57,982 bases of DNA from Citreicella sp. C3M06 (lineage in GTDB: Bacteria > Pseudomonadota > Alphaproteobacteria > Rhodobacterales > Rhodobacteraceae): NCBI RefSeq assembly GCF_018860705.1, contig NZ_JAHKQA010000035.1, positions 1 to 57,982 on the forward strand, in the 5' to 3' direction. Below are positions 46,827 to 55,959 of the stretch, one piece after another (positions within the stretch are counted from its first letter, which is position 1; every line of letters begins with the position of its first letter). The notes under the pieces were generated by a model. It saw only the letters and a list, made by a program, of their open reading frames with translations, was not told the DNA's origin and did not search any database. The position numbers and the translations under genes are program-made.

Positions 46827-47766
46827 CCTTGGCGCGTTGAGCGCGGCGGTAGCGGCGCATGGCCGGGTTGCGCGGGTTGTCGTGGCAGAGGTCGCGGGAT
46901 CGGCCCCGCGCGAGGTGGGCGCGGCGATGCTGGTCTGGCCCGATGAGCGCGGTTTCGGGCAGTCGGGCACCATCGGGGGCGGCGCGCTGGAGCTGATGGC
47001 GGCAGAGGCGGCGCTGTCCCGGCAAGGGCTGACGCGGCATCCGCTGGGCCCGCAGCTGGGGCAATGCTGCGGCGGGTCGGTGGTGCTGCTGACCGAGCTT
47101 TACGACGCTGCGGCGCTGCAGGCGCTGGAGGGGTGCGAGGTGATCGCGCGCGGGCCGGGCGCACAGCCGCTGGCGGTGGCGCGGGTGTTGGACCGGGCGC
47201 GGGCGCAAGGCGTTGCCGTCAAGGCGCAGCTGGTTCAGGGCTGGTTCATCGAACCGGTGGCGCGCCCGTCGCGGCAGCTGTGGGTCTGGGGCGCCGGCCA
47301 TGTCGGGCGGGCGCTGGTATCGGTGCTGGCACCTTGCCCCGAAATTGCGCTGAACTGGGTTGATACGGCGCCAGAGCGCTTTCCCGAAGTCGTGCCTGAA
47401 GGGGTCACCATGGTGCCCGCGGCCGACCCCGCCCGGCTTGTGCCGCATGCGCCGCAGCAGGCCGAACATCTTGTCCTGACCTACAGCCACGAAATCGACT
47501 TTGCCCTGTGCCACGCGCTGCTGGGTCATGGCTTTCGCTGGGCCGGGCTGATCGGGTCGGATACCAAATGGGCGCGGTTTTCCAAGCGGCTGCGGACGTT
47601 AGGTCATACGGATGCACAGATTGCGCGCATCTGCTGCCCGATCGGGCGGAAATCTCTTGGCAGGCATCCGCAGGCCATTGCCATCGGCGTTGCGGCGTTT
47701 CTACTCGATCACGAAACAGAGAGGAGCATGGGGTGGCAGACACACTTCTCAGCATCCGGGGGCTGA
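46816..47766 (+). CDS. xdhC: Xanthine dehydrogenase accessory protein XdhC
   Basis: A 316-aa cofactor-insertion factor. It binds and protects the molybdenum cofactor and helps its sulfuration before insertion into XdhB. The XdhC/CoxI N-terminal domain shows SAPREVGAAMLVW and the GTIGGGALE loop, with a Cys pair QCCGG. The Rossmann part has WVWGAGHVGRALVSV and LIGSDTKWARF. It overlaps xdhB by 11 nt and the next gene by 34 nt. Confidence 0.94.
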   Translation: MGFDLGALSAAVAAHGRVARVVVAEVAGSAPREVGAAMLVWPDERGFGQSGTIGGGALELMAAEAALSRQGLTRHPLGPQLGQCCGGSVVLLTELYDAAALQALEGCEVIARGPGAQPLAVARVLDRARAQGVAVKAQLVQGWFIEPVARPSRQLWVWGAGHVGRALVSVLAPCPEIALNWVDTAPERFPEVVPEGVTMVPAADPARLVPHAPQQAEHLVLTYSHEIDFALCHALLGHGFRWAGLIGSDTKWARFSKRLRTLGHTDAQIARICCPIGRKSLGRHPQAIAIGVAAFLLDHETERSMGWQTHFSASGG

Positions 47767-49253
47767 CCAAGGCCTATCCGGGGGTCGTTGCCAACGACAC
47801 CGTCTCCTTTGACATCGGCAAGAACGAGATCCACGCCCTGCTGGGCGAGAACGGCGCGGGCAAGTCGACGCTGGTCAAGATGATCTTTGGTCTCGTGAAG
47901 CCCGACAAGGGCGAGATGCATCTGAACGGCGAGCCGTATCAGCCGGGCAAGCCATCGGATGCGCGCCGGTCTGGCGTGGCGATGGTGTTCCAGCATTTCT
48001 CGCTGTTCGATGCGCTGGACGTGGCCGAGAATGTCGCACTGGGCATGGAGACGCCGCCGCCGATGCGCGATCTGGCGCGGCAGATCCGCGAGGTGTCGGA
48101 AACCTACGGGCTGCCGCTTGATCCCTATCGCGTGGTCGGCACGTTGTCGGCGGGCGAGCGCCAGCGGGTAGAGATCATCCGTTGCCTGCTGCAGAACCCG
48201 CGACTGCTGATCATGGACGAGCCGACATCGGTGCTTACCCCGCAGGAGGTCGAGATCCTGTTCCGCACCCTCAACAAGCTGAAGGCCGAGGGCACGTCGA
48301 TCCTGTATATCTCGCACAAGCTCGAAGAGATCCGCACGCTGTGCGACGAGGCGACGATCCTGCGGCTTGGCAAGAATGTCGGCACCTGCACACCGCGCGA
48401 GGTGACGGCGCGGCAGATGGCCGAGATGATGGTGGGATCGAGCTTTCTCACCCCCGAGCCGAAGGCGGGGGCCAAGGGCGAGGTCTTGCTGCGCTGCGAG
48501 GCGCTGTCGCTGCCCGCGCCGGGGGCGTTCGGAACGCCGCTGCGCGAGATTTCGCTGGAGGTGCGCGCCGGCGAAGTTCTGGGCATTGGCGGTGTGGCCG
48601 GCAACGGGCAGGACGAGCTGCTGATGGCGCTGTCGGGCGAGCGGCTCGCGCCGCAGGGCGCCATTTGGTTCAAGGGACGCGATGTCAGCCGCGACGGGCC
48701 GTCCCTGCGGCGCGAGGCGGGGCTGCTGACCGGCCCCGAAGAGCGGCTGGGCCATGCCGCCGCGCCCAACATGAGCCTGACCGAGAATGCCGTGCTGACG
48801 GCGGGCCAGCGCAAGGGGCTGGTGAAAAACGGCTTCATCAACTGGATCGCGGCGCAGGATTTTGCCGATCACGTCATCGCCAAATTCGATGTGCGCACGC
48901 CGGGGGCCTCTGTGGCGGCGCGGGCGCTGTCTGGCGGCAATCTGCAGAAATTCGTGGTCGGGCGCGAGATCGAACAGAACCCCGATGTGTTCGTGGTCAA
49001 CCAGCCGACATGGGGGGTTGATGCCGCCGCCGCCGCCGCGATCCGGCAGGCGCTGCTGGACCTTGCCGCCAAGGGCGCTGCGATCATCTGTATCAGTCAG
49101 GATCTCGACGAGCTTATGGAAATTTCTGACCGGTTCGGCGCGCTGAACGAAGGCCGCCTGTCGGCGACGCGGCCGGTGGCCGATCTGGATGTCGAGAAGA
49201 TCGGCCTGATGATGGGCGGCGCGCATGACATGGAGGTGGCGCATGACATCTGA
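47733..49253 (+). CDS. ABC importer ATP-binding protein for purines/nucleosides (BMP-type system)
   Basis: A 506-aa protein with two ATPase halves, like RbsA/NupO. The first has Walker A LGENGAGKSTLVK, signature LSAGERQRVEI and Walker B LLIMDEPTSVLTPQE. The second has a degenerate Walker A (IGGVAGNGQDELLMAL), signature LSGGNLQKFVVGRE and the DVFVVNQPTWGVD region, as usual in this group. The start is GTG 47733, with AGAGGAG 6 nt ahead, inside the end of xdhC. The close link to xdhABC points to uptake of purines or purine nucleosides. Confidence 0.93.
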   Translation: MADTLLSIRGLTKAYPGVVANDTVSFDIGKNEIHALLGENGAGKSTLVKMIFGLVKPDKGEMHLNGEPYQPGKPSDARRSGVAMVFQHFSLFDALDVAENVALGMETPPPMRDLARQIREVSETYGLPLDPYRVVGTLSAGERQRVEIIRCLLQNPRLLIMDEPTSVLTPQEVEILFRTLNKLKAEGTSILYISHKLEEIRTLCDEATILRLGKNVGTCTPREVTARQMAEMMVGSSFLTPEPKAGAKGEVLLRCEALSLPAPGAFGTPLREISLEVRAGEVLGIGGVAGNGQDELLMALSGERLAPQGAIWFKGRDVSRDGPSLRREAGLLTGPEERLGHAAAPNMSLTENAVLTAGQRKGLVKNGFINWIAAQDFADHVIAKFDVRTPGASVAARALSGGNLQKFVVGREIEQNPDVFVVNQPTWGVDAAAAAAIRQALLDLAAKGAAIICISQDLDELMEISDRFGALNEGRLSATRPVADLDVEKIGLMMGGAHDMEVAHDI

Positions 49254-49334
49254 CATCAGGAGCCAGCGCCTGTTCATCCGAAACATCCCGAAGAGGTTTC
49301 GCGCCAAAGGTCTTTGCAGCCAAGAGGTCACGCG

Positions 49335-50420
49335 ATGATGCGGCTTGAAAAACGCCCGCAGCCGTCGGGCTACTGGACGGCGCTGACGCCGATCCTTGCG
49401 GTGGTGCTGACGATGCTCGTTGGCGGCGTGATGTTCTGGGCGCTGGGCAAACCTCCGGTCGAGGCGATCCGCACGATCTTCTGGGACCCGCTGTTTCACC
49501 CGCAATTCGCGGCCTATTCGCGCCCGCAGCTGCTGGTGAAGGCGGGGCCGCTGATCCTGATCGCCATTGGTCTGTCCATCGGTTTTCGCGCCGGGATCTG
49601 GAACATCGGCGCCGAAGGTCAGTACATCATGGGGGCGGTCACCGGCGCTGCCGTGGGACTGGCGTTCTACCCATCGGAGTCGGTGTTGCTGTTCCCGTTG
49701 ATGGTGATCGCCGGAGCGCTGGGCGGCTGGGCATGGGCAATGATTCCGGCGGTGCTGAAGACGCGGTTCGGGACCAACGAAATTCTGGTGTCTCTGATGC
49801 TGGTCTATGTGGCCGAGAACATCCTTGCCTCGGCCTCGGCCAACTGGCTGCGCAGCCCCGAGGGCATGGGTTTTCCCGGATCGCGCAATTTCAAGCAATG
49901 GCCTGCCGTCTTCAATGACGAGCTGATCGCCAATACCGGCATGCACTGGGGCGTCGTCACGGCGTTCATCGCGGTGATCGCGGCCTATGTGATGATGGCA
50001 CGGCACATTGCGGGCTTTAACGTGCGCCTGACCGGAGAGGCCCCGCGCGCGGCGCGGTTTTCTGGCGTCAGCCCGGCGCGGATCGTGTTCCTGTGCCTTG
50101 GTCTTTCGGGTGTGCTTGCGGGCATGGCGGGGCTGTTCGAGGTCACCGGCCCGGCGGGGCAGATCAGCATCGACTTTGGCTCTGGCTACGGGTTCACCGC
50201 GATCATCGTGGCGTTTCTGGGCCGGCTGAACCCGTTCGGCATCCTTGCCGCCGGGCTGCTGATGGCGCTGACCTATATCGGCGGCGAGCTGGCGCAGCTG
50301 ATGCTGGGCCTGCCGGGTGCGTCGATCCAGCTGTTTCAGGGGATGCTGTTGTTCTTTCTGCTGGCGACCGATGTGTTCACCAACTACCGCGTGCGGCTCG
50401 TGCGCAGAGAGGTCGCCTGA
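49335..50420 (+). CDS. ABC transporter permease (nucleoside/purine type, NupP-like)
   Basis: A 361-aa inner-membrane protein with about nine hydrophobic spans. The family marks are GLSIGFRAGIWNIGAEGQYIMG and the GFTAIIVAFLGRLNPFG loop near the end. ATG 49335 has AAGAGG 7 nt ahead; the earlier TTG is less likely. It is the first of two permeases and its stop TGATG overlaps the next start by 1 nt. Confidence 0.92.
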   Translation: MMRLEKRPQPSGYWTALTPILAVVLTMLVGGVMFWALGKPPVEAIRTIFWDPLFHPQFAAYSRPQLLVKAGPLILIAIGLSIGFRAGIWNIGAEGQYIMGAVTGAAVGLAFYPSESVLLFPLMVIAGALGGWAWAMIPAVLKTRFGTNEILVSLMLVYVAENILASASANWLRSPEGMGFPGSRNFKQWPAVFNDELIANTGMHWGVVTAFIAVIAAYVMMARHIAGFNVRLTGEAPRAARFSGVSPARIVFLCLGLSGVLAGMAGLFEVTGPAGQISIDFGSGYGFTAIIVAFLGRLNPFGILAAGLLMALTYIGGELAQLMLGLPGASIQLFQGMLLFFLLATDVFTNYRVRLVRREVA

Positions 50421-51328
50421 TGGATCCCGTGCTTCTTGTCGCCTCGATCATGGTTTCGGCGACGCCAATCCTGCTGGCTGCCCTTGGCGAGATGGTCGTC
50501 GAGAAATCCGGGGTGCTGAACCTTGGGGTCGAGGGCATGATGATCACTGGCGCGGTGATGGGGTTTGCCATCGCGGTGTCCTCCGGCTCGCCGCTGCTGG
50601 GCTTTGCCGGGGCGGCGGTATCGGGGGCGGTTCTCTCGCTCGCCTTCGGGTTCCTGACGCAATACCTGCTGTCGAATCAGGTGGCGACGGGTCTGGGGCT
50701 GACGCTGGTCGGGCTGGGCCTGTCGGCGCTGATCGGATCGAATTACGAAGGCCAGCGCGCGCCGGCGCTTGGCAAGCTGGATATTCCGCTGCTGGGCGAC
50801 CTCCCGGTGCTGGGGCGGATGCTGTTTTCGCATGACATCATGGTCTATGTCAGCCTTGCACTGGTCGCGGCGGTCTGGGCGTTTCTGAAATTCACCCGCG
50901 CCGGGCTGATCCTGCGGGCGGTGGGCGAGGATCACGCCTCGGCCCATGCGCTGGGCTACAAGGTGGTGCGGGTGCGGCTTGCCGCGATCGCCTTTGGCGG
51001 CGCCTGCGCCGGGATGGGCGGGGCCTATGTCAGCCTTGTGCGCGTGCCGCAATGGACCGAAGGCATGACGGCGGGGGCGGGCTGGATCGCGCTGGCCATC
51101 GTAGTCTTTGCCTCGTGGCGGGCGCTTGGGGTGCTGATCGGGGCCTACCTGTTCGGAGGCGTCACGGTCATTCAGCTGAACCTGCAGGCGGCGGGAACCA
51201 CGGTGCCGGTCGAGCTCTTGTCGATGTCGCCATACCTGATAACGATCATCGTGCTGGTGATCATCTCGGCGCGCGGGGCGCAGGGTGCGCCCGCATCGCT
51301 CGGCCGATCCTTCCACGCCTCGTCCTGA
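50420..51328 (+). CDS. ABC transporter permease (nucleoside/purine type, NupQ-like)
   Basis: A 302-aa inner-membrane partner permease. Marks are EKSGVLNLGVEGMMITGAVMG near the N-terminus and the ALGYKVVRVRLAAIAFGGAC cytoplasmic segment, with GWIALAIVVFASWRALG following. With the ATPase and the preceding permease it forms the membrane part of a BMP-type importer. Confidence 0.92.
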   Translation: MDPVLLVASIMVSATPILLAALGEMVVEKSGVLNLGVEGMMITGAVMGFAIAVSSGSPLLGFAGAAVSGAVLSLAFGFLTQYLLSNQVATGLGLTLVGLGLSALIGSNYEGQRAPALGKLDIPLLGDLPVLGRMLFSHDIMVYVSLALVAAVWAFLKFTRAGLILRAVGEDHASAHALGYKVVRVRLAAIAFGGACAGMGGAYVSLVRVPQWTEGMTAGAGWIALAIVVFASWRALGVLIGAYLFGGVTVIQLNLQAAGTTVPVELLSMSPYLITIIVLVIISARGAQGAPASLGRSFHASS

Positions 51329-51364
51329 GGCTTTCAAAGCAAGAAACGACAGGGAGACCCCAAC

Positions 51365-52435
51365 ATGAAACGCAGAACCCTTCTGGCCTCGGCGGCGGCG
51401 CTGAGCCTGATCGCGGGCAGCGCCTTTGCACAGGACAAGCCCAAGGTGGCCTTTGTCTATGTCGGCCCTGCGAACGACGGTGGCTGGTCGCAGCACCACC
51501 ACGAGGCCGCGATGAAGATGAAGGCGCATTTCGGCGATGCCATCGAGGTGATCGAGCAGGAATCGGTTCCCGAAGGGGCCGATGCCGAGCGCGTGCTGAC
51601 GCAGATGGCGCTGTCTGGCGCGGATCTGATCTTTACCACCTCGTTCGGTTACATGGACCCGACCATAAACGTCGCGGCCAAGTTCCCGGATGTGAAATTC
51701 GAACACGCCACCGGCTACAAGACCGCCGAGAACGTGTCGGTCTATTCGGCGCGTTTCTATGAAGGGCGTGCGGTGACCGGCTATCTGGCCGGCGCGATGA
51801 CCAAGACCAACAAGATCGGTTACATCGGCTCGTTCCCGATCCCCGAGGTGATCCGCGGCATCAACTCTTCGTACTTGCATGCCAAGAAGGCCAACCCGGA
51901 TGTCGAGATCGCCGTGGTCTGGCTGTCGACATGGTTCGACCCGGCCAAGGAAGCGGACGCAACGCAAGCGCTGCTCGATCAGGGCGCGGACGTGGTGCTG
52001 GCGCATACCGATTCCACCGCGCCGCTGTCGGTGCTGGCAAAGGCCGGGGCCTATGGTTTCGGGCAGGCGGCCGACATGGCGGAATTCAAGCCCGAGCCGC
52101 GGCTTTCGTCGATCATCGATGAATGGGCGCCCTATTACATCGAACGGGTGCAGGCGCTGATCGACGGCAGCTGGACCAGCACCAACACGTGGTCGGGCAT
52201 CGGCGACGGCATGGTCGGCATCGGCGAGTTCACCGGCCCGATCCCCGAAGAGGTGCTGGCGACGGCCACCAAGATGAAGGAAGATATCGCGTCGGGCGCG
52301 TATCACCCCTTTACCGGGCCGATCAACAAGCAGGACGGCTCTGCGTGGCTGGCCGAGGGTGAGGTGGCCGATGACGGCACGCTGGCGGGCATGAGCTTTT
52401 ACGTCGAAGGCGTGTCGGGCGACATTCCGAACTGA
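51365..52435 (+). CDS. BMP family ABC substrate-binding protein
   Basis: A 356-aa periplasmic protein with a clear signal peptide (KRR start, hydrophobic core, cleavage after the AFA–QD junction). No lipobox cysteine is seen, so it is free in the periplasm. The family sequence FVYVGPANDGGWSQHHHEA and TTSFGYMDPTINVAAKFPD matches BMP/PnrA-type nucleoside binders. A GGGAG ribosome site precedes it. It supplies substrate to the two permeases and the ATPase upstream; xdh suggests xanthine, hypoxanthine or inosine-like ligands. Confidence 0.93.
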   Translation: MKRRTLLASAAALSLIAGSAFAQDKPKVAFVYVGPANDGGWSQHHHEAAMKMKAHFGDAIEVIEQESVPEGADAERVLTQMALSGADLIFTTSFGYMDPTINVAAKFPDVKFEHATGYKTAENVSVYSARFYEGRAVTGYLAGAMTKTNKIGYIGSFPIPEVIRGINSSYLHAKKANPDVEIAVVWLSTWFDPAKEADATQALLDQGADVVLAHTDSTAPLSVLAKAGAYGFGQAADMAEFKPEPRLSSIIDEWAPYYIERVQALIDGSWTSTNTWSGIGDGMVGIGEFTGPIPEEVLATATKMKEDIASGAYHPFTGPINKQDGSAWLAEGEVADDGTLAGMSFYVEGVSGDIPN

Positions 52436-52511
52436 TCGCCGGTATGGGCGCACGAATGGCACCGTCGGCGCGCAGGCGTCGGCGGTGTTTCTGGTTTGAG
52501 GGGCGGGATGC

Positions 52512-52541
52512 CTCCGGCGGGAGTTTATCTGGCAAGATGAA
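52512..52541 (+). repeat. Degenerate intergenic repeat copy 6, holding the YdcF start codon
   Basis: CTCCGGCGGGAGTTTATCTGG, then CAAGATGAAGGA, related to the box of the other copies (CTCCGGCGGGGATATTT...GCCAGAAGAA). It supplies the ATG at 52537. The match is weaker than for the other copies. Confidence 0.45.
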
Positions 52542-53034
52542 GGAGCAGCGCGAAAATCTGCCGGTAGCGCTGGTTTTGGGGGCGGCGGTCTGGGCGGGAG
52601 GCGTGGCTTCGCCGACGCTGCGGCGGCGGGCGCTGGCGGGGGCGAGGCTTTGGCAGCTGGGCGCGGTGCGGGCGGTGATTGGCTGCGGCGGGATCGGGCG
52701 ACACGGGCCGTCGGAGGCGGCGGTGATTGTGGAACTGTGCCGCGAGGCGGGGGTGCCGGGCGAGGCGCTGCTATGCGAGGAGCGCTCGGCCACGACGTTG
52801 GAGAATCTGTTATACGCGCGGCCGCTGTTGGAGACTCTGGGCACGCGCGAAGTGATCGTGGTGAGCGATCTTTATCATCTGCCGCGCGCCCTGATGGTGG
52901 CGCGGCGTGCGGGGCTTGTGGCGCGGGGGCACGCGGTGCCGTTGCGCGGGGCGCATCCTGCGGCGCAGCTGAAGGCGGCGCTGCGCGAGATCCCGGCGCT
53001 TGGCTGGTACGCGCTGAGCGGCAAGGGGCGTTAG
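52537..53034 (+). CDS. YdcF/SanA-like (DUF218) protein
   Basis: A 165-aa protein starting at ATG 52537. The DUF218 pattern is visible in VALVLGAAVWAGGVASPTLRRR, then CGGIGRHGPSEAAVIVEL, ATTLENLLYARPLLE and VIVVSDLYHLPRALMVARR. There is no transmembrane segment. Family members bind S-adenosylmethionine (YdcF) or act on the envelope barrier (SanA/ElyC); which applies is open. The 3' end overlaps the convergent DUF1489 gene by 4 nt, sharing stop sequence. Confidence 0.8.
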   Translation: MKEQRENLPVALVLGAAVWAGGVASPTLRRRALAGARLWQLGAVRAVIGCGGIGRHGPSEAAVIVELCREAGVPGEALLCEERSATTLENLLYARPLLETLGTREVIVVSDLYHLPRALMVARRAGLVARGHAVPLRGAHPAAQLKAALREIPALGWYALSGKGR

Positions 53035-53462
53035 AGCACGCCGATGTCGGCCAGCGCTCCGGCGAGGCCGGGGGGCAGGGCGTCTTCCTGCAGGCGGCTG
53101 GCGGACAGATCGGGGGGCGCGTCTGACGGGGCAAGGTAGCGCCAGCCCTGAAACGGGCGGCGTGGGGCGGGGCTGACGCGTATCAGCCCGGGCTCGAGCA
53201 CCATGGCACAGCGGGAGACGCCGTCGGTGCCGGTTACCCGGTCGAGACGCAGGATGCGCTGGCGGCATTGCACCAAACCGCCGAACACCCAGTAGATACT
53301 GCCGCCGTTCAGAACCTCGGATTCGCGCTTGGGAAACATGCGGGTGACGTGGCGCGGCAAGCCGTCATCGGTCTGCGCCTGCCGAGAATCCTGCCATGCG
53401 GCAAGGGCTTCGACGCTTTCGGTTCCGACGCTTAGCTTGATGAGATGAGTGTGTTTTTCCAC
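53031..53462 (-). CDS. DUF1489 family protein
   Basis: A 143-aa protein of the DUF1489 family, a conserved alphaproteobacterial protein of unknown function. Marks are HLIKLSVGTESVEALAAWQ, RHVTRMFPKRESEVLNGGSIYWV and RPFQGWRYL. I choose GTG 53462 because GAGGA lies 5 nt before it; ATG 53486 would add eight residues (RNPPRTP-type, not family-like) and run into the inverted repeat near 53490. Confidence 0.85.
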   Translation of the reverse strand: MEKHTHLIKLSVGTESVEALAAWQDSRQAQTDDGLPRHVTRMFPKRESEVLNGGSIYWVFGGLVQCRQRILRLDRVTGTDGVSRCAMVLEPGLIRVSPAPRRPFQGWRYLAPSDAPPDLSASRLQEDALPPGLAGALADIGVL

Positions 53463-53481
53463 GGGCGTCCTCGGCGGGTTT

Positions 53482-53499
53482 CGCATGATATAGTATGCG
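53482..53499. promoter_or_regulatory. Inverted repeat between DUF1489 and nrdJ
   Basis: CGCAT-N8-ATGCG with TATAGT inside (53489–53494), in the short space between the divergent genes. It could be an operator or a -10 element for nrdJ. Its core resembles only loosely the NrdR box (a palindrome around TATA), and no second box at the usual spacing is seen. Confidence 0.3.
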
Positions 53500-53598
53500 G
53501 GCGTGCAAAAGTTTCAAGAGGTGGTGCGGAACGGGCTGGACGTGGTAAGCTTTGGACTGTTATCAGACCCGCCTGCCACCACCAAGGATTCCGCTGCT

Positions 53599-55887
53599 AT
53601 GAGCCGTTTCGCCGCCCCCATCGCCGAACAGATCTGGGATATGAAGTATCGTTTCAAGAACGCCGATGGCGCGCCGATCGACGTGACTGTCGAAGACACC
53701 TGGAGGCGAATCGCGCGCGACATGGCCTCGGTCGAGGCCGAGCCCGAGATCTGGGAAGAGCGGTTCTTTGCCGCGCTTGAGGATTTCCGCTATCTGCCAG
53801 CCGGCCGGATCACCGCCGGGGCGGGCACGGCGCGTTCGGTGACGTTGTTCAACTGCTTCGTCATGGGCACCGTGCCGGACAGCATGGGCGGCATTTTCGA
53901 CATGCTCAAAGAGGCCGCGCTGACCATGCAGCAGGGCGGGGGAATCGGCTATGATTTCTCGACCATCCGGCCCAAGGGCGCGCCGGTGGCCGGGGTTGCC
54001 GCCGATGCCTCGGGGCCGCTGTCGTTCATGGATGTCTGGGATGCAATGTGCCGCACCATCATGTCGGCCGGATCGCGCCGGGGCGCGATGATGGCGACCA
54101 TGCGCTGCGATCACCCTGACATCGAACAGTTCATCAGCGCCAAATCTGATTCTGCGCGGCTGCGCATGTTCAACCTGTCGGTGCTGGTGACCGATCCGTT
54201 CATGGAAGCGGTCAAAGCGGACGACTCGTGGGATCTGCAATTCGGCGGGCGAGTCTATCACACCGTGCAGGCGCGTGATCTGTGGAACAAGATCATGAAG
54301 GCGACCTATGATTATGCCGAGCCGGGCGTGATCTTCATCGACCGGATCAACAAGGCCAACAACCTCAACTACGTCGAGGAAATCTGCGCCACCAACCCCT
54401 GCGGCGAGCAGCCCCTGCCGCCATATGGTGCCTGCCTGCTGGGCTCGATCAATCTGGCGCGTCTGGTATCGGCGCCGTTCGAGCCAGAGGCCGAGATCGA
54501 CGACGCGGCGCTGGAAGAGCTGGTGGCGACGGCGGTTCGGATGATGGACAACGTGGTGGACGCGTCGAAATTCCCGCTGCCCGCGCAGGAAGAAGAGGCT
54601 CGCAACAAGCGCCGGATCGGGCTTGGTGTCACCGGGCTTGCCGATGCGCTGCTAATGAAAGGCTTGCAATACGGCACACCGGAGGCAGCGCGTCAGGCCG
54701 AGCACTGGCTGCACCGGATCGCTCGCGCCGCGTATCTGGCCTCGGTGGAATTGGCGAAGGAGAAGGGGGCGTTCCCGCTGTTCGACGCCGAGAAATACCT
54801 CGCCTCGGGCAATATGATGAACATGGATGACGACGTGCGCGAGGCGATCCGCACCCATGGCATCCGCAATGCGTTGCTGACCTCGATCGCGCCGACCGGG
54901 ACGATCTCGCTGTACGCGGGCAACGTCTCGTCGGGGATCGAGCCGGTGTTCGCCTATGCCTACACCCGCAAGGTTCTGCAAAAAGACGGCACCCGCACCG
55001 AGGAAGAGGTGGTCGATTACGCCGTGCAGATGTGGCGCGACCTGAAGGGCGACGCCCCGTTGCCCGACTATTTCGTCAACGCCCAGACACTGGATCCGCA
55101 GGCGCATGTGCGGATGCAGGCGGCGGCGCAGAAATGGGTGGATTCGTCGATTTCCAAGACCATCAACTGCCCCGAGGACATCGATTTCGAGGCGTTCAAG
55201 GACGTCTACATGCAAGCCTACGAGACCGGCTGCAAAGGCTGCACCACCTATCGTCCGAATGATGTGACCGGCTCGGTTCTGTCGGTGTCGGAGGAGAAGC
55301 CGAAGGCGCCTGAGGTTATGGCGACCTCGAATGCCGAACCCAATGAGCCGCATGGCGATGTGATCTACATGGCCGATCCACTCGACCGGCCGCAGGCTCT
55401 GGAAGGGCAAACCTACAAGCTGCGTTGGCCCGATAGTGAGCATGCCATCTATCTGACGATCAACGACATTATCGTGAGCGGCCATCGTCGTCCCTTCGAA
55501 GTGTTCATCAACTCGAAGAACATGGAACATTACGCCTGGACGGTGGCGCTGACGCGGATGATCTCGGCAGTGTTCCGGCGTGGCGGGGACGTGTCCTTCG
55601 TCGTGGAAGAGCTGAAGGCCGTGTTCGATCCGCGCGGCGGCGCTTGGGTGCAGGGCAAGTACATCCCGTCGATCCTCGCGGCGATCGGCGGCGTGATCGA
55701 ACGACATTTCCTTGCGACAGGATTTATTGAGGGCGAAGGAATGGGCCTCAAGTCCGATCCGAAGGCGCAGGTGGTAAACCTTGACGCTCCGCGCGGGAAG
55801 GCGTGTCCGTCCTGCGGTCAGTTCTCGATGATGATGGTGGAGGGCTGCATGACGTGTAGCAGCTGCGGACACTCAAAGTGTGGGTGA
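53599..55887 (+). CDS. nrdJ: Adenosylcobalamin-dependent (class II) ribonucleotide reductase
   Basis: A 762-aa enzyme that makes deoxyribonucleotides with B12 as radical source, usable with or without oxygen. Marks are GRITAGAGTARSVTLFNCFV, the GGGIGYDFSTIRP loop, NPCGEQPLPPYGACLLGSINL (the active-site cysteines), RRIGLGVTGLADALL and SIAPTGTISLYAGNVSSG. The C-terminus ends in four cysteines, CPSCG...CMTCSSCG, that carry electrons from thioredoxin. ATG 53599 is placed by AAGGA about 9 nt ahead. The frame upstream from 53503 lacks family sequence. The gene is single and divergent from DUF1489. Confidence 0.95.
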   Translation: MSRFAAPIAEQIWDMKYRFKNADGAPIDVTVEDTWRRIARDMASVEAEPEIWEERFFAALEDFRYLPAGRITAGAGTARSVTLFNCFVMGTVPDSMGGIFDMLKEAALTMQQGGGIGYDFSTIRPKGAPVAGVAADASGPLSFMDVWDAMCRTIMSAGSRRGAMMATMRCDHPDIEQFISAKSDSARLRMFNLSVLVTDPFMEAVKADDSWDLQFGGRVYHTVQARDLWNKIMKATYDYAEPGVIFIDRINKANNLNYVEEICATNPCGEQPLPPYGACLLGSINLARLVSAPFEPEAEIDDAALEELVATAVRMMDNVVDASKFPLPAQEEEARNKRRIGLGVTGLADALLMKGLQYGTPEAARQAEHWLHRIARAAYLASVELAKEKGAFPLFDAEKYLASGNMMNMDDDVREAIRTHGIRNALLTSIAPTGTISLYAGNVSSGIEPVFAYAYTRKVLQKDGTRTEEEVVDYAVQMWRDLKGDAPLPDYFVNAQTLDPQAHVRMQAAAQKWVDSSISKTINCPEDIDFEAFKDVYMQAYETGCKGCTTYRPNDVTGSVLSVSEEKPKAPEVMATSNAEPNEPHGDVIYMADPLDRPQALEGQTYKLRWPDSEHAIYLTINDIIVSGHRRPFEVFINSKNMEHYAWTVALTRMISAVFRRGGDVSFVVEELKAVFDPRGGAWVQGKYIPSILAAIGGVIERHFLATGFIEGEGMGLKSDPKAQVVNLDAPRGKACPSCGQFSMMMVEGCMTCSSCGHSKCG

Positions 55888-55926
55888 GTGGGCTGTTTGT
55901 CTTAGAGATGTATGACCCACCAAATC

Positions 55927-55959
55927 TTGTCCATTTCCGGGGTGATTTGTCCATTCCGG
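55927..55959. repeat. Tandem direct repeat TTGTCCATT(T)CCGG
   Basis: Two copies, TTGTCCATTTCCGG (55927–55940) and TTGTCCATTCCGG (55947–55959), spaced 20 bases start to start. Direct repeats of this kind are found at the ends of some transposons (for example IS21-type) and near plasmid origins. No transposase is seen beside them, so this may be the remnant of an element end. Confidence 0.55.

Noticed and set aside
53482-53499. An NrdR box
   Set aside because: Only one imperfect palindrome is present. NrdR sites come in pairs at set spacing, so it is kept as an unnamed inverted repeat.
53463-53598. A cobalamin riboswitch ahead of the B12-dependent ribonucleotide reductase
   Set aside because: The space is only 136 nt and no B12-box-like sequence was seen, so the usual ~200-nt structure does not fit.
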